Below the pieces are notes generated by a model. It did not search any database. It was not told where the DNA came from and saw only the letters and a list, made by a program, of their open reading frames with translations. Positions 1 to 11,370 of a DNA stretch of 64,000 nt are shown here, piece by piece (position 1 is the first letter of the stretch; each line of letters opens with the position of its first letter). The stretch is from contig JACDOX010000043.1 of assembly GCA_014549065.1 (NCBI GenBank), positions 5,062,955 to 5,126,954 on the forward strand, written 5' to 3'. Origin of the DNA: Cardinalis cardinalis (taxonomy: Eukaryota > Chordata > Aves > Passeriformes > Cardinalidae). Made by a program: the position numbers and the translations under genes.

Positions 1-18
1 TGACCAATTAAAGGAAGT

Positions 19-50
19 ATAAAGGTGGCTAATTTGTTAGCCACCTTTAT
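19..50. repeat. Perfect 14-bp inverted repeat, 4-nt loop
   Basis: Bases 19-32 (ATAAAGGTGGCTAA) are the exact reverse complement of 37-50, separated by the four bases TTTG. In RNA either strand would form a 14-bp stem with a tight loop. I do not recognise it as part of a known repeat family. It may be chance, a deletion remnant of a foldback element, or a small structured RNA. Confidence 0.8.
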
Positions 51-276
51 TATCTCATTTAAAAACAATATTAAATATATAAATGTGAAAAGAAAAATAG
101 AGGGTGGATATATCATCAAGTATCAATCAAGATATGCTGCATATCCCACAGAAGACTGTTAAAGAAAAAACTCACACAGGATCATTTCTTCAAAGAGAGT
201 AATCATCAACAAAGCTTTGCAAGGTAGTATTCTTCAATCCTTTGTACTGTGCAACATCACCTTAGCTATCCATTTT

Positions 277-311
277 GAAGTATCTCATCCTCTGAGAGGA
301 TGAGATACTTC
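277..311. repeat. 35-bp near-perfect palindrome
   Basis: Bases 277-293 (GAAGTATCTCATCCTCT) are the exact reverse complement of 295-311, with a single G at 294 between them. This is 17 paired bases per arm with no mismatch. The flanking bases 276 and 312 do not pair. The arms are a mixed sequence, not a simple AT palindrome, so chance is unlikely at this length. No target-site duplication or repeat family is evident around it. Confidence 0.85.
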
Positions 312-1195
312 TAAATCACACTACAATAAAAATATTATTTTAAATTAACATGAACTACAAATTACAATTTGTGTTATCATTTCCACCAGACAGTATTCAG
401 CATCCTTTCCCTTCTCTAGGGAAACACACAGTCTCGAGTGCTTAAGGAAATATGAGTCATACAATAGGCTGTCTTCTAAAGAGCTGCACATATGAGTTTA
501 TTGTAAAAAAAATTAGAATTTGGTGTTCTATAGACTTCTACCATTACATATACATTGTATCATCACACTTCCATAGACCCTTAATATTAAATTCCAGAAA
601 TTTCCTATTACCTACATGATGGCACCTAAGGTATCAGGCATAGTAACATTTTGATGAAAACTATAAAAGGCCTGGGCAAAACCCACAGCTGTATCTCATT
701 TCACTGTTCAGTATTTCACAGTTTTATGATATACCCTGCTATAGGATGTCTAGATCAACATGTAAGTCACAGGGCTTTCATTAGCCTTTCAATTTACAGA
801 AGGTGGTAGAGCAGAATTTAAGCTAACTACCTAGTTAGAGAAGTAACCTCTGCCTCCATAGACATCTTCCTCTGTAGTTGGAAACCTAGAAAGTTTATCT
901 CAGGAGACTTGCAGAATTTGGGTAGGTTTTTTTTGTTTTTCTTTTTTTTAACAACACAGTACGTAAATTGATTTCATAAAAAGCAAAGCAATGAAACTCA
1001 TACCACTAAGTTAGGTACTTCCTCTCTACTCTTCAGACAGCACACCTTCTCCCTGTACCACATAGAATACCTCACACTAGATATGACCACATAATTTGGC
1101 AAAAACTACCAGCAAAACAGGGTAAGTGTTCTCTGCAAACATACAATTCTAACTGGTTCACAACATTTTTTAAAAAAACATATCTTGTGGCCAAA

Positions 1196-1217
1196 AACAA
1201 CAACAACAACAACAAAA
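1196..1217. repeat. Short (CAA)n microsatellite
   Basis: The sequence has about five consecutive CAA/ACA units inside a C/A-only stretch that continues to about 1255. The short open frame made of Asn and Lys over this stretch is a by-product of the repeat. Confidence 0.7.
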
Positions 1218-3311
1218 ACCACAAAAAAACCAAAACACCAAAACCCAAAAAAGCCACAGGAGTACACATTGTATATTATAATATACTTAGATTTTGGATG
1301 GCAACTCTTTTTAAAAGCTGTTCATCATGTTGGAAATGTTATCCTTTAATTAAGAGCGCTTCAAATTGCACAGCTAGAGTGGAGGTTTTTATTGTCAATT
1401 CTACATTAAGTAAGCAAGGAAGTGAAGAGTGACCATAGCTGACTATCAAACAATAAGGTATCATTTAGAAAAGAAAACATTTTCATGGATTGCAAAACTG
1501 TCCATTTACCTGCACTTTTAAAGAAGTTCTGTCTTTCTCATGAAACTGGGGGAGAACACTGAGGAACAAATTCTCATCACCATATTCAAATAGGACTAGA
1601 CTTACAGTTTCATTTCTTATATGTAGAGCCATACATAAATCGAGTTATAGGTAACTTGCCATATAATAACATATAATAATTGAATAATAGATAGATTGAC
1701 AGAACTTGTGTTTGATAGATTCTCTCGGTAGATCTCTTTCATAGTCTCTAAGGTGGAACTTAGAACATAGACCTGATGCATGTTCCAGTGTTCTGTTTCC
1801 AATTTCATTTTCCAGTTTATATGTAGGAATTCCCACTGTAGGTTTAGAAAGTAATAAAGATTTCTCTCTTTCTTTCTCATCACTTTTTATTCCAAATACT
1901 GAAATCAGGAATAGAGAAAATCCCAATATAATCCCAATTTACAAGAAATTAATTTTACAACTCTATTTATCAAACCTGTTATTTATACAGCAACGGCAAG
2001 AATAAATTATATATTTGGAATTAGAGATTGATCCCTAAAGAAATTCTTGGTTTTTCTAGACTCCTATTCAGTGAAAGTGTAGAATATTTATGTCTGTTAA
2101 ACCAAATTCTCTATAAAGTGGCAACTGATTTACTTTATTTCAATTTCTTCCTAATATATTTTCTCATGTGCATATATAATCTCCATTTTAATAAAGGTGT
2201 CACAGACATAATTAATGTACATTGCTTTGTCTCAAGACATTTTATATTTAATTTACTATTACTAAGTCTATAATTTTCATTATGTTCTAAACATAGAGAA
2301 AGTAGAATGTCCCTGCTTCATACAGACACAGACAATGAAAGCCGTGCAATTACTTTTAATAGTAACACAGAACAGCTGTTTGTACAGACATTTAACTTAC
2401 ATTTACAACCTCTCTGTTGCTGGTCTTTTTTTATTCTTTCAATAAATCACCAGAATCACACATAACCGTGAGTGTTCAGATAACACATATACATAATATT
2501 ATAAAACCACATACATATAAGAACATGAATGTTAAACATGAATATTAAAAACATTAATATTAAAAAAAATCTTGCCAAGCCTGTCCAAATATTATATATT
2601 TCAAGATTCACTCTATTGAAAATTATCTCAAGGATAAACACTTGTCCAAAATTTCCGACCTTTTTTATTTTTTCATTTGGAAGAATGGCATATTTCTAAA
2701 GGTCAAGCAGAACAAAGCCCATGTGAACAGTACTATACAGAATTACTATCAGGTATCCAAACCCTACATGTCTGTTATTTACCCATTGTATATAACTGCA
2801 TTAACTAATTGCTGGGAATTAAGCTAATATATAAGGTTTATACTGCCACTATCCCAGTACCAAATTGTTTTCAACCGTAACCTGACAGAAAACATGGAGT
2901 ATCTTATTCTTCAGTTGCAGTCTTTCCTCAACTATCATCTCCTCACATACCTAGTAAGAAATTATTTTGTGTTAACTCTAAAAGGAACTTTTCTAGAGAT
3001 TCATCTACACAAAACTTGAATATTACTTTGCATGTCCGTCCATTTTAGCTGGCAATCTTCATGCAAGTTATTTTTGAACCTTCAAAATGGGAGTTTTGTG
3101 AAGGCTTTGTGAATAGTTGAGGAATTTTTCAGCTATAGCCTCTGCACGGTGTGCTAGAAAAATCTAGGCTTGTAATCCCACTTCATTGTAAATGAGTTAC
3201 TTGCAGTTCTTTCCCCAGTGAAGTGTAGGGAAACACCTTTTTATATAACTAAGTTAAAATTTTAAAAATTATTAAATTGAAATAATTATTATACTTCAAT
3301 AAACTACATAA

Positions 3312-3366
3312 TACTTTAAATAAATTCTACTTTAAATAAATTCTACTTTAAATAAATTCTACTTCA
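3312..3366. repeat. 16-bp minisatellite, three copies
   Basis: The unit ACTTTAAATAAATTCT occurs three times head to tail (3312-3327, 3328-3343, 3344-3359) without a mismatch and is followed by a partial copy (ACTTCAG). The identical copies suggest recent slippage. Confidence 0.85.
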
Positions 3367-4029
3367 GTAAGTTGAAAGAAATATATATATTATATATTTG
3401 AATTATAAATTGAAATAAATCTAATTGTTGCACAAATACCTTCTCAAAGTACCCCTGAAAAATCAAGTTTACAAATTTCCTCTAATTACTATGATACTAA
3501 TGTTATCCAAGGAGGTCTAAAAGTGCTGGTTTTGACAAAAAAAGTAGAGGATGCGCCATAATGTGACAAAATGTAGTGGTGTGGGAGTCTCATTGTCAAA
3601 TGGTTGAGTGAGGTAATTGAGGACAATCATCACACACAAGCTAGTGAAACAACAGACCTTCCTGACAAAATAAACACAGAGTTTCACTGGAATGCTGAAC
3701 ATGCTATTAAAATATCTGTAGCTATGTTCCTCTTTTACCGATAGATAAGTTCTAGACATGCTGGGAGACATCCCTCAGGGCTTTTTTTCACATTTCACTT
3801 ACAAATGGATAACAGCATAAGTACCATTTCATATTTATCAAAAAATAATGCTATAGGATTCCTACTGAGATACATCATAAATCAAAAATATTTAGAAAAA
3901 TAAATAGGAAATAAAAGGCATCAAGCACTAGAACATGCATATGATTCTGAGCCTATAGAATTCCCAGAAGATATCCATATGATGCACAAACCCTCTCTGT
4001 AGGGTTGAGGTTAGATGGTTAGAAGGATG

Positions 4030-4395
4030 GCTCAGCCTGGAGGAGACTGAGGGGCGACCCCATTGCAGTTACAACTTCCTTGGGAGAGGAAGAGGAGGGG
4101 CAGGCACGGATCTCTTCTCTCTGGTTACCAGTGACAGGGCTGAGGCCAGTGAAATGGCCTGAAGTTGTGTCAGGGGAGGTTTAGGAAAGGTTTCTTCATC
4201 CAGAGGGTGGCTGGGCACTGGAACAGGCTCCCCAGGGAAGTGATCACAGCACCAGCCTGACAGAGTTCAAGAAGTGTTTGGACAATGCTCTCCAGCACAT
4301 GGTGTGATACCTGAGGTGTCCTGCCCAGGGCCAGGAGCTGAGGTCAAGGACCTTTTTGGGTCTATTTCAAGTCAGGCTATTCTATGATTCTATTT
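4030..4395 (+). mobile_element. CR1 LINE 3' end fragment
   Basis: This is a 5'-truncated CR1 retrotransposon. The typical 3' region is visible in order: a segment like 'aggtttaggaaaggtttcttc', the 'ggctgggcactggaacaggctcc' block, and a terminal 'ctattctatgattctat' tail that matches the octamer-like CR1 3' end. CR1 is the dominant LINE of birds. No open frame remains. Confidence 0.85.
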
Positions 4396-6384
4396 AACTA
4401 AACAAAACTGAACGTAGTTGCCTAGGAGCATGAATACATTCTGTAACTGATACTTGCTCAGGACTGTTCTATGCAAGGCAATAGGTGCATACTGAAATGA
4501 AATACTCTTTTTCCAAATCTCAAACTTTTCCTATCCATCTGCAAAGATACTAACATCCAGATTCTCATTAATTTATATCTACTTTATTCACATAGAATGT
4601 TGCTGCAAAGAAAATTACCTAATCTCCTGTTGTCTTTTCCCCCTTTCTCTACAGCATCAAACAGAAGCTGCTCCTTTCAAGGCTGGTCATTATTTATTCC
4701 CTCCTTATCTACATCTTACTTCCTCTGTGAAAACTCCCACTTGCAAATCAGCTTAGGATATCAACTCACAATTAACACTTGTCAAGTTTTCAAAACAAGT
4801 TGGAAATGTTCTTCTTACAGCTAGTGAGAAATCCACCAGAGAGTAATTTGCACAACTAACACATTATTCTACACTGGACTGACTGCTTTTCCTTGATATC
4901 TGCAAAAATATTGATAATATTATATATGAATATGACTTCAAGTAATTAAGCCTGACCAGTAAACAATTCAGCAAAGGATCAAGTACTGCAGATTTAATTT
5001 CAAACCATAAGTCCTGCCATGCATTGATCCTATTCAGATGACAAGTAATATCCACTATTAGCATTTCACAGAAAAAAATCCTCCAATATCAAAAGTAAGC
5101 ACTGACATCTGAAACAGCAAAAATACTGAATTATTTTGAAATAAAAGGTACTTAAAATTAGCATCTGCACCACTTACAGTACACAGAAGTTTTATTGGTG
5201 TTAAATTTTAATATTTTCCCAAAGGTCAGTCCATTAAGTTCCCTCTAAGTAATTTTTAAAAAGGTGATTTTATCTGATTCCACCATCTTCCTCTCACTCA
5301 GATACCCTTCTGTTTGTGCCAAGAGGCAAAAGTACTCACAGATCATACAGAAATTCATAAATCTCAGAAGCATTTATAAAATCAGTGGAAGCAGAAATGT
5401 AAATTCATATAATTTAAAAGCTGTACAGTGCAAGCACTGGAGAAATGCTTTCCTTCTGAGAATGAACATAATCAGAGGGTGATACTTTTTTGGTATCATC
5501 AATATCAATGTAGCATCAATATATTGGTATTTTTCAATTACACTATTTAGGTAAATACTGAAAAACTGATTTACTGTGTGGATCCAATATTCCTAGACAC
5601 TGCAGCTAAGAGGTTTGTCTCCATAATTTTAAGTGACAAGAAGGTTTATCTATAGAAGGAAATCTTTTTGTGACACCTTGGAATTCTGATCTAGGCTAAG
5701 TTTCTCGTAAGTACTGCCTCCTTTCCTTGCATCTGCCATCCGTTCCATACACCTAAATTCTAGAATCTTTTGACTTATTACAGGACAGTTTGATCTTTGG
5801 AATGACTCACCACTTCATCTGAGGCTTCAATGCTACCAAAACCAAGGCAATAGTAGCCTAATAACAGATATAGAGAGGCTATAAATAACCACTTTTTTAT
5901 TGAGTCAGTTTTGAAAGTAATACATGTTTTCTGGCTTCTAAAATTTGATATTGTGTCTCAAAAAAGAACGCTTCCTATCACTTTGAATAAACAGCTACAT
6001 TCTGTTCATGTAAAATTAAATTTATGCAATATATAAGGTACCAGAAATTGGGATGTTTTCCTAAGAAAATTGAGAAAAGTTTGTGCTAGCTTCAAAATGT
6101 AACACCTAATAATGTAAAAGACACAAAATATATCTTACATTTTTAAATTTCCACCTATGTAACATTCTTATTAATCAAAACATAAATTTAAATATTTTTT
6201 ATCAACCATGTTTATTATACTAGCTGTCCTATATAGTAAATAAATTCTATATTTAGAATATTATTAAATCTTAATTTATGTAGGCCAAATATAATTTTTT
6301 TATCCACCATAGTTTATCCTAGCTCCTTTGGCTAGAACTCTGAAACTAATGGGAAAAAACAGAACTCATGACCTTTGGAACAAG
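4396..6384. other. Intronic sequence, no gene seen
   Basis: AT-rich intron between two CR1 fragments. The short open frames have no recognisable domain, and I see no RNA gene or clear repeat. Confidence 0.6.
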
Positions 6385-8120
6385 GGATAGGCAATTCAAG
6401 AGCACTACAAAAACATCATGAGCCTATATGGAGAGAAAGTTAGAAAGGCCAAAGCCCAGCTAGCACCTAAGCTGGCTACTGTAGTAAAGGACAACAAAAA
6501 ATGTTACTAAAAATGCATCAGCAACAAGAAGAGGACCAAGGAGAACTTCAGCCTTGATTGGTGAAAAGGCTGAGGCACTTAATGCCCTCTTTACCTTACT
6601 GTTTATCAATAAGACTTGGTTTTTTGGGTACCCACCCTCTAAACTGGAAGACAGGGACAGGAAGCTGGATGAAGCCCCCATAATCCAGGGGCAAATGGTC
6701 AGCCACCTCCTAGACCAGTTTGACCTGCACAAGTCTATGGAGCCAGATGGCACCCACCCAGGGGTCCTGGAGGAGCTCGCAGAAGCACCCACCAGGCCAC
6801 ATTCAAGCATTTATTTACCTGCCGTCCTGCTCAACTGGGCAGGTCCCAGTAGACTGGATGTTGGCAAATCTGATGCCTCTCTACAAGAAGGGTCAGAAAG
6901 AGGACCTAGGGAACTATTGATCTCAGTCCAGGGAAAGTCAAGGACCAGATCATCTTGAATGTTACCCTACAGCACGTGAAATTGAACAATCAAGGGGGTT
7001 GTGAACAGCCAGCATCAGTTCCATGCCAGGAAAGGCAGCTCCTGTTTGACCAATCTGATCTCATTCTACAACAAATGAGACCTGCTGAATGGATGAGGGA
7101 GAGGTTGTGGATGTTCTCTCCCTGCCTTAAGTAAAGCCTTTCACACCATTTCCTACAGTATCCTTCTCAAGAAACCAGCTGTTCAAGACTTGGATGGATC
7201 GCTCTTTCCTGGGTTAAAAACTGTCTGGATGGCCAGGCCCAGAGAGTGGCGGTGAACAGACCTATACCCAGTTGGCAGTCAGTCACCGTTGGTGCTCCCA
7301 AGAGGTCAGTATCAGGGCCAGTCCTGTTTAATGTCTTTATTGATCATCTGAACAAGGAAACTGAGTGTGGCCTCAGTCACTCTGCAGATGACACGGGATT
7401 GGGCAGGACTGTTGATCTGCTGGAGGGCAGGAAGATCCGCAGAAGGATCTCGGCAGGCTGGATCAATGGGCCAAGGCCAATGGTGTGACATTCAACATGG
7501 CCCAGTGCCAGGTCCTGCTCTTGAATCACAAAAACACCAAACACAGCACCACAGGCCTGGGGCAGCACAGCTGGAAACCTGCCCAGTGGAAAAGGACTTG
7601 GGAGTGCTGCTGACAGCAGCTGAACATGAGCTAACTGAACACCTCCAGTGCTGTGTCCAATTTGGGGTCCTCACTGCAGGAAAGGCACTGAGGGGCTGGA
7701 GAGAGTCCAGAGAAGGGCAATGGAGCTGGGGCAGGGTCTGGAGCACAAGTGCTGTGAGGAGCAGCTGAGGGAGCTGGGGGTGTTTATCCTGGAGAAAAGG
7801 AGGCTCAGGGGGGACCTTATCACTCTCTACAGCTGCCTGAAAGGAGGCTGTGGCCAGGTGGGGATTGGCCTCCTCTCCTGGGTAGCAAGTAAGAGGACAA
7901 GAGGAAATGCTTTGGATATTAGTAGATAATTCTCCACCAAAAGAGTTGTCTAGCATTGTAACAGGCTGCCCAGGGAAGTGACTGAGTCACCATCTCCAGA
8001 GATTTTTAACAGACATGTAGATGTGGCCCTTGGGGACACAGTTTAGTGGTGGATTTGGCAGTGCTGGATTAGTAGTTGGACTCAACAATCTTAACATCTA
8101 AACAAATCTATGATAAAAAC
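6385..8120 (+). mobile_element. CR1 LINE, truncated, with broken ORF2 (reverse transcriptase)
   Basis: The longest CR1 copy in the window. It starts inside the linker before the reverse transcriptase, runs through RT-like sequence and ends in the CR1 3' region. Frame pieces are visible at 6554-6958 (DQFDLHKSMEPDGTHPGVL, the expected pre-RT block) and 7246-7488 (SGPVLFNVFIDHLNKE followed by SADDTGLG, the position of the family's FADDT active-site motif). The pieces lie in different frames, so the ORF is frameshifted. A Ser replaces the Phe before the ADD catalytic pair. The 5' part with the endonuclease is missing. This is a dead copy. Confidence 0.9.
7670..7858 (+). repeat. CR1 segment nearly identical to 62725-62913
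   Basis: This 189-bp part of the CR1 3' region differs from bases 62725-62913 at only two positions (7780 G/T and 7787 T/C). The surrounding parts of the two copies are much more diverged. Confidence 0.85.
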
Positions 8121-11100
8121 GCAACACTAAAAATTCCCTGGACTTAATCCAGTTCCTTTCAAATCCACCAAAATAGCATAATCACTGCAGCAGATTTTAT
8201 TAACGTGGATTTTAGGAATTACTGAAAAAGGAATTATTTTAACTACAGTTTTCAGAAACGCTTTTTAAAGTTTAGAACAGCATTATAGAAATGAAATTAT
8301 CCTCTTTAATATACAAAAAATTAAACTTAGGGTGAACCAAATTTAATAATATTTAAATAACAAAAAGAGACACTAAGTATGTTGAGGAAGATATAATCAC
8401 AAGTGAAATTAAAGCTGAAAGATCCAGCTGGAAAATTAAGTATTTTGAAAGTAACTTATATTTTAATCTCTGATAACATCCTTAATGTTAATATGATCCA
8501 TGTCATAAACTAAAATAGCTATGTGAGTCCTAGAACAATTTCTTAGAAGCAAGGAAATGGGTATATGTTCAATACACAATCAGTTAATCATCATTTTTAC
8601 CTATAATAAAAGACAAGAAAGCAGAATTCAACATTTCAAACTATTCAATATTGGTCAGTGTTTCATATGTTTTAATTTCTGCTCAAGACACGCAATTTTA
8701 CATGTATATCATGGTAAGAACTTTGAAAACAGAACATCAATAGTACCTTAGTCTGTCTTTAAGCATATTTTTCCTGCTGAGGCATACATACTCACAAACA
8801 TATTTGATTTTCTTATAGAGTTTTCACATATGGGGTAAGAGTTGATTGGCTGCACATATATCCTTTCTTACAGGCAAGAATCTATAAAAGTGGAGATCAG
8901 ATACTGAAGAACTTACATCTGTTGTGTCAAACTCTTTGCACGTATGAAACCAGTAAAAAGCACAGGATCTCCTGGCATCTTTATTTATTTTTCTACTGAA
9001 AATGGGGTGTTCTATTCTAGAAGTTGCCACTCACTTTAAACATATTTTTTGCAAACAAGCTCTTCCAGGGGGTTTTAAATAATTGCTTGCTAAGTTTGTA
9101 ATACATTCAACTCTTCAGAACATGAAGTTTATATTGAGATATTCGTAGTGAATTTTCATTGATTATTTTAATTTAAAGTTGTGGAATTTTTTTCCATCTA
9201 CAATAATAATCTTTTTTTCTGAGCTGCAAATTAGGGTAGAACTGGAGAATCAAAAATCTGTAAATAAATTTAAATAATTTAATAAATTAAATAACAATTC
9301 ACACTTCAGTACCTTTGAGCTAGAGTAAGAATGGAGGTAAATTGATACTAGAATTCTTACTTGATACCCTGCATTTAAAACATGTTCAGTCCATCATATC
9401 AATTGCTAACGACTGTAAACCCTGCTGTCACAGAGCAGCATCTTGAAAAAGCATTCAGTTTCTTACCTGAATAAAACTATGCAGTTAAAAAATGCTAGAA
9501 CCATTTATCTTGGATTCTTCTTTGATTCTCCTTTTTTATTTGGTGAGAAGACCACACAAGTGATGAAGTTGGCTTTGCAATGTTAAGGCTCATATTAAAC
9601 CAAAAGTCTTTTAGTTCTAACTGAAGCGTTTTTCCTTAGAAATAAGCTTGCAAAGACAGAAATGCTGTGGGACCTCTTGGCCTTACCACCTCCCTGTTGA
9701 AAAGTCTAAAGGGACAAAGTTTACTGAAATTTGGACTTCAATTAGCTTATTAAACATAGCTCTTGGAAGGGGAAGTAGTCATTGAAGAAGAAGTATTTAT
9801 TTTTCACTATCTGTCACGCAGTAAAAATGCATTACCCTAAATACTGCAAAGTACATAAAGCAAGAATCTAAGTGACTCAGTTCTGTAACTTGAAATATAT
9901 TGACATCTACTTAAGTATAACTTTTCAACTAATATCCAATTTATGCACCCATAAATTTTTTTAATATCCTATATTTTGAGGATAGAAAATGCACATATGT
10001 TTCAATCTGCTCATTTGTCTAATTTTCTGTACCAGTTTAATTTCCTAGCTCTTTCTGTTTTGTTACCATCATCTCAAACTACATTTTTTTCCTCTGACTT
10101 GTGTTTCAAATAACACCTCACGTTTCCTTACTCTTATTAAGGGCAGCTATAAATTTAACAAAAGATAGGTTCTTTAAATTTAGATAGAAACAACTATTTT
10201 AATTTGCATATGGGCACCAAGGTTTTCTAAAACAATACAAAAAATATTTGCCATATCTGATAATTTTGTTCTTCCTTGATCTAGTCATTAATTTTTCAAC
10301 CATATTTATTCTCATTAAAAGTTAAATAGGTCTAAAAAGATTTAATGTTCATTTTGGACAAATGTATAGAGAACTTCTACAGTTGAAATTTTGTGATATA
10401 ATTTTTCTTCTGAGTCTGATCCATGTAAGGACTAGTCAGTTGTTTCCATTCATTGGATTATGCTATATTGCTACATTATTAAACAGACATAAGAATTTCA
10501 CGATTTATAATTTAATTATTTTCTTTATACTTCACCCCAAGAAAAGAGGCACTTCAAGTTACTTCCTTAGATTGTTTCCTTTGAGCATGCATTTCTCAAT
10601 TAAAAAAACCCAACCAAAAACTATATTTTATTTTTATACTACCCTGCACTTATATTACACTAACACTTCTACTACTACTACTGCATCAATGTTTGCCTGT
10701 TATTTCAATAGGACTATCAAGTTCCAAGCTTTTCTTCCAGATGTTTGTAGACTACTAAATGTTGCATCAAAAGTTTTAGCAATGTAATAGGGCTTCCTAC
10801 AGACTCTATACTACATGTTACTTGATGTAAATAAAGCTGGTTTGATTATAGGCATTTTTCATGCTTCACAAGCTCAAAGTACTTGATATCTGTTTGGGGA
10901 TTTGCAAGTACACAACTGGTAGAAACTGCAGTATTAGGTATTAGGTAGCAGTTTTATTGAAGAGCATTTCAGATTACTGTGCATTAAGAACCATTTATGA
11001 TAGATTGCTTCCATGCTGTTGGTAAAAAAAAATCAATCATCAAACTAGGATAAATATATGAGCCATACCTTGCATAAAAAAATTTGTATAGGCCTCTTCT

Positions 11101-11230
11101 CCATGCCCATCCAGCACAGAGTTAAAGGTTTGAAACTGTTTTGGATATGTTACATAATGAAAGGAAAGGTATGGATTAAAAATGGGAAGGATGTAGAAGA
11201 AAGGAACTACCAGATTAGACCACCAAAAAT
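8121..11230. other. Intronic sequence, no gene seen
   Basis: AT-rich intron. The longest open frame (10362-10787, 141 codons, plus) has a biased Phe/Leu/Ile/Thr composition, no domain and no splice or promoter context, so it is not called. No mobile element is recognised. Confidence 0.6.
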
Positions 11231-11301
11231 GGTGGGGTGGGGGGGGAGAGGAATGAAAGGGAGAAAAAGAGAGAGAAAGAGACAGGGGGAGAGAAAAAAA
11301 A

Positions 11302-11332
<31 letters not shown>

Positions 11333-11370
11333 AAGAAGAAGAGAAAGCAAGAGAAAGCAAGAAAGAAAAT
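11231..11370 (+). repeat. 140-bp polypurine (GA-rich) tract
   Basis: Nearly all purine on the plus strand, with under ten scattered pyrimidines. It begins with a G run, then has GA/GAAA/GACA repeats such as 'gacagagacagagacag', and ends in AAGC/GAAA units. Overlapping Arg/Glu/Lys-rich plus frames and Ser/Phe/Leu-rich minus frames are artefacts of the repeat. Confidence 0.9.

Larger units (their letters stand above)
1..4029. other. PDE4D intron, AT-rich, no gene
   Basis: Non-coding sequence downstream of the PDE4D4 first exon on the minus strand, so part of the long intron leading to the shared PDE4D exons. Open frames here are short, AT-rich and resemble nothing I recognise. It contains two perfect inverted repeats near base 1, a CAA-rich stretch around 1196-1217 and a 16-bp tandem repeat near 3312. 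I recognise no transposon in most of it. Confidence 0.6.

Noticed and set aside
10362..10787. 141-codon plus-strand open frame
   Set aside because: Longest frame outside GC-rich regions and repeats, but its composition is that of AT-rich random sequence, with no domain, signal or splice context.
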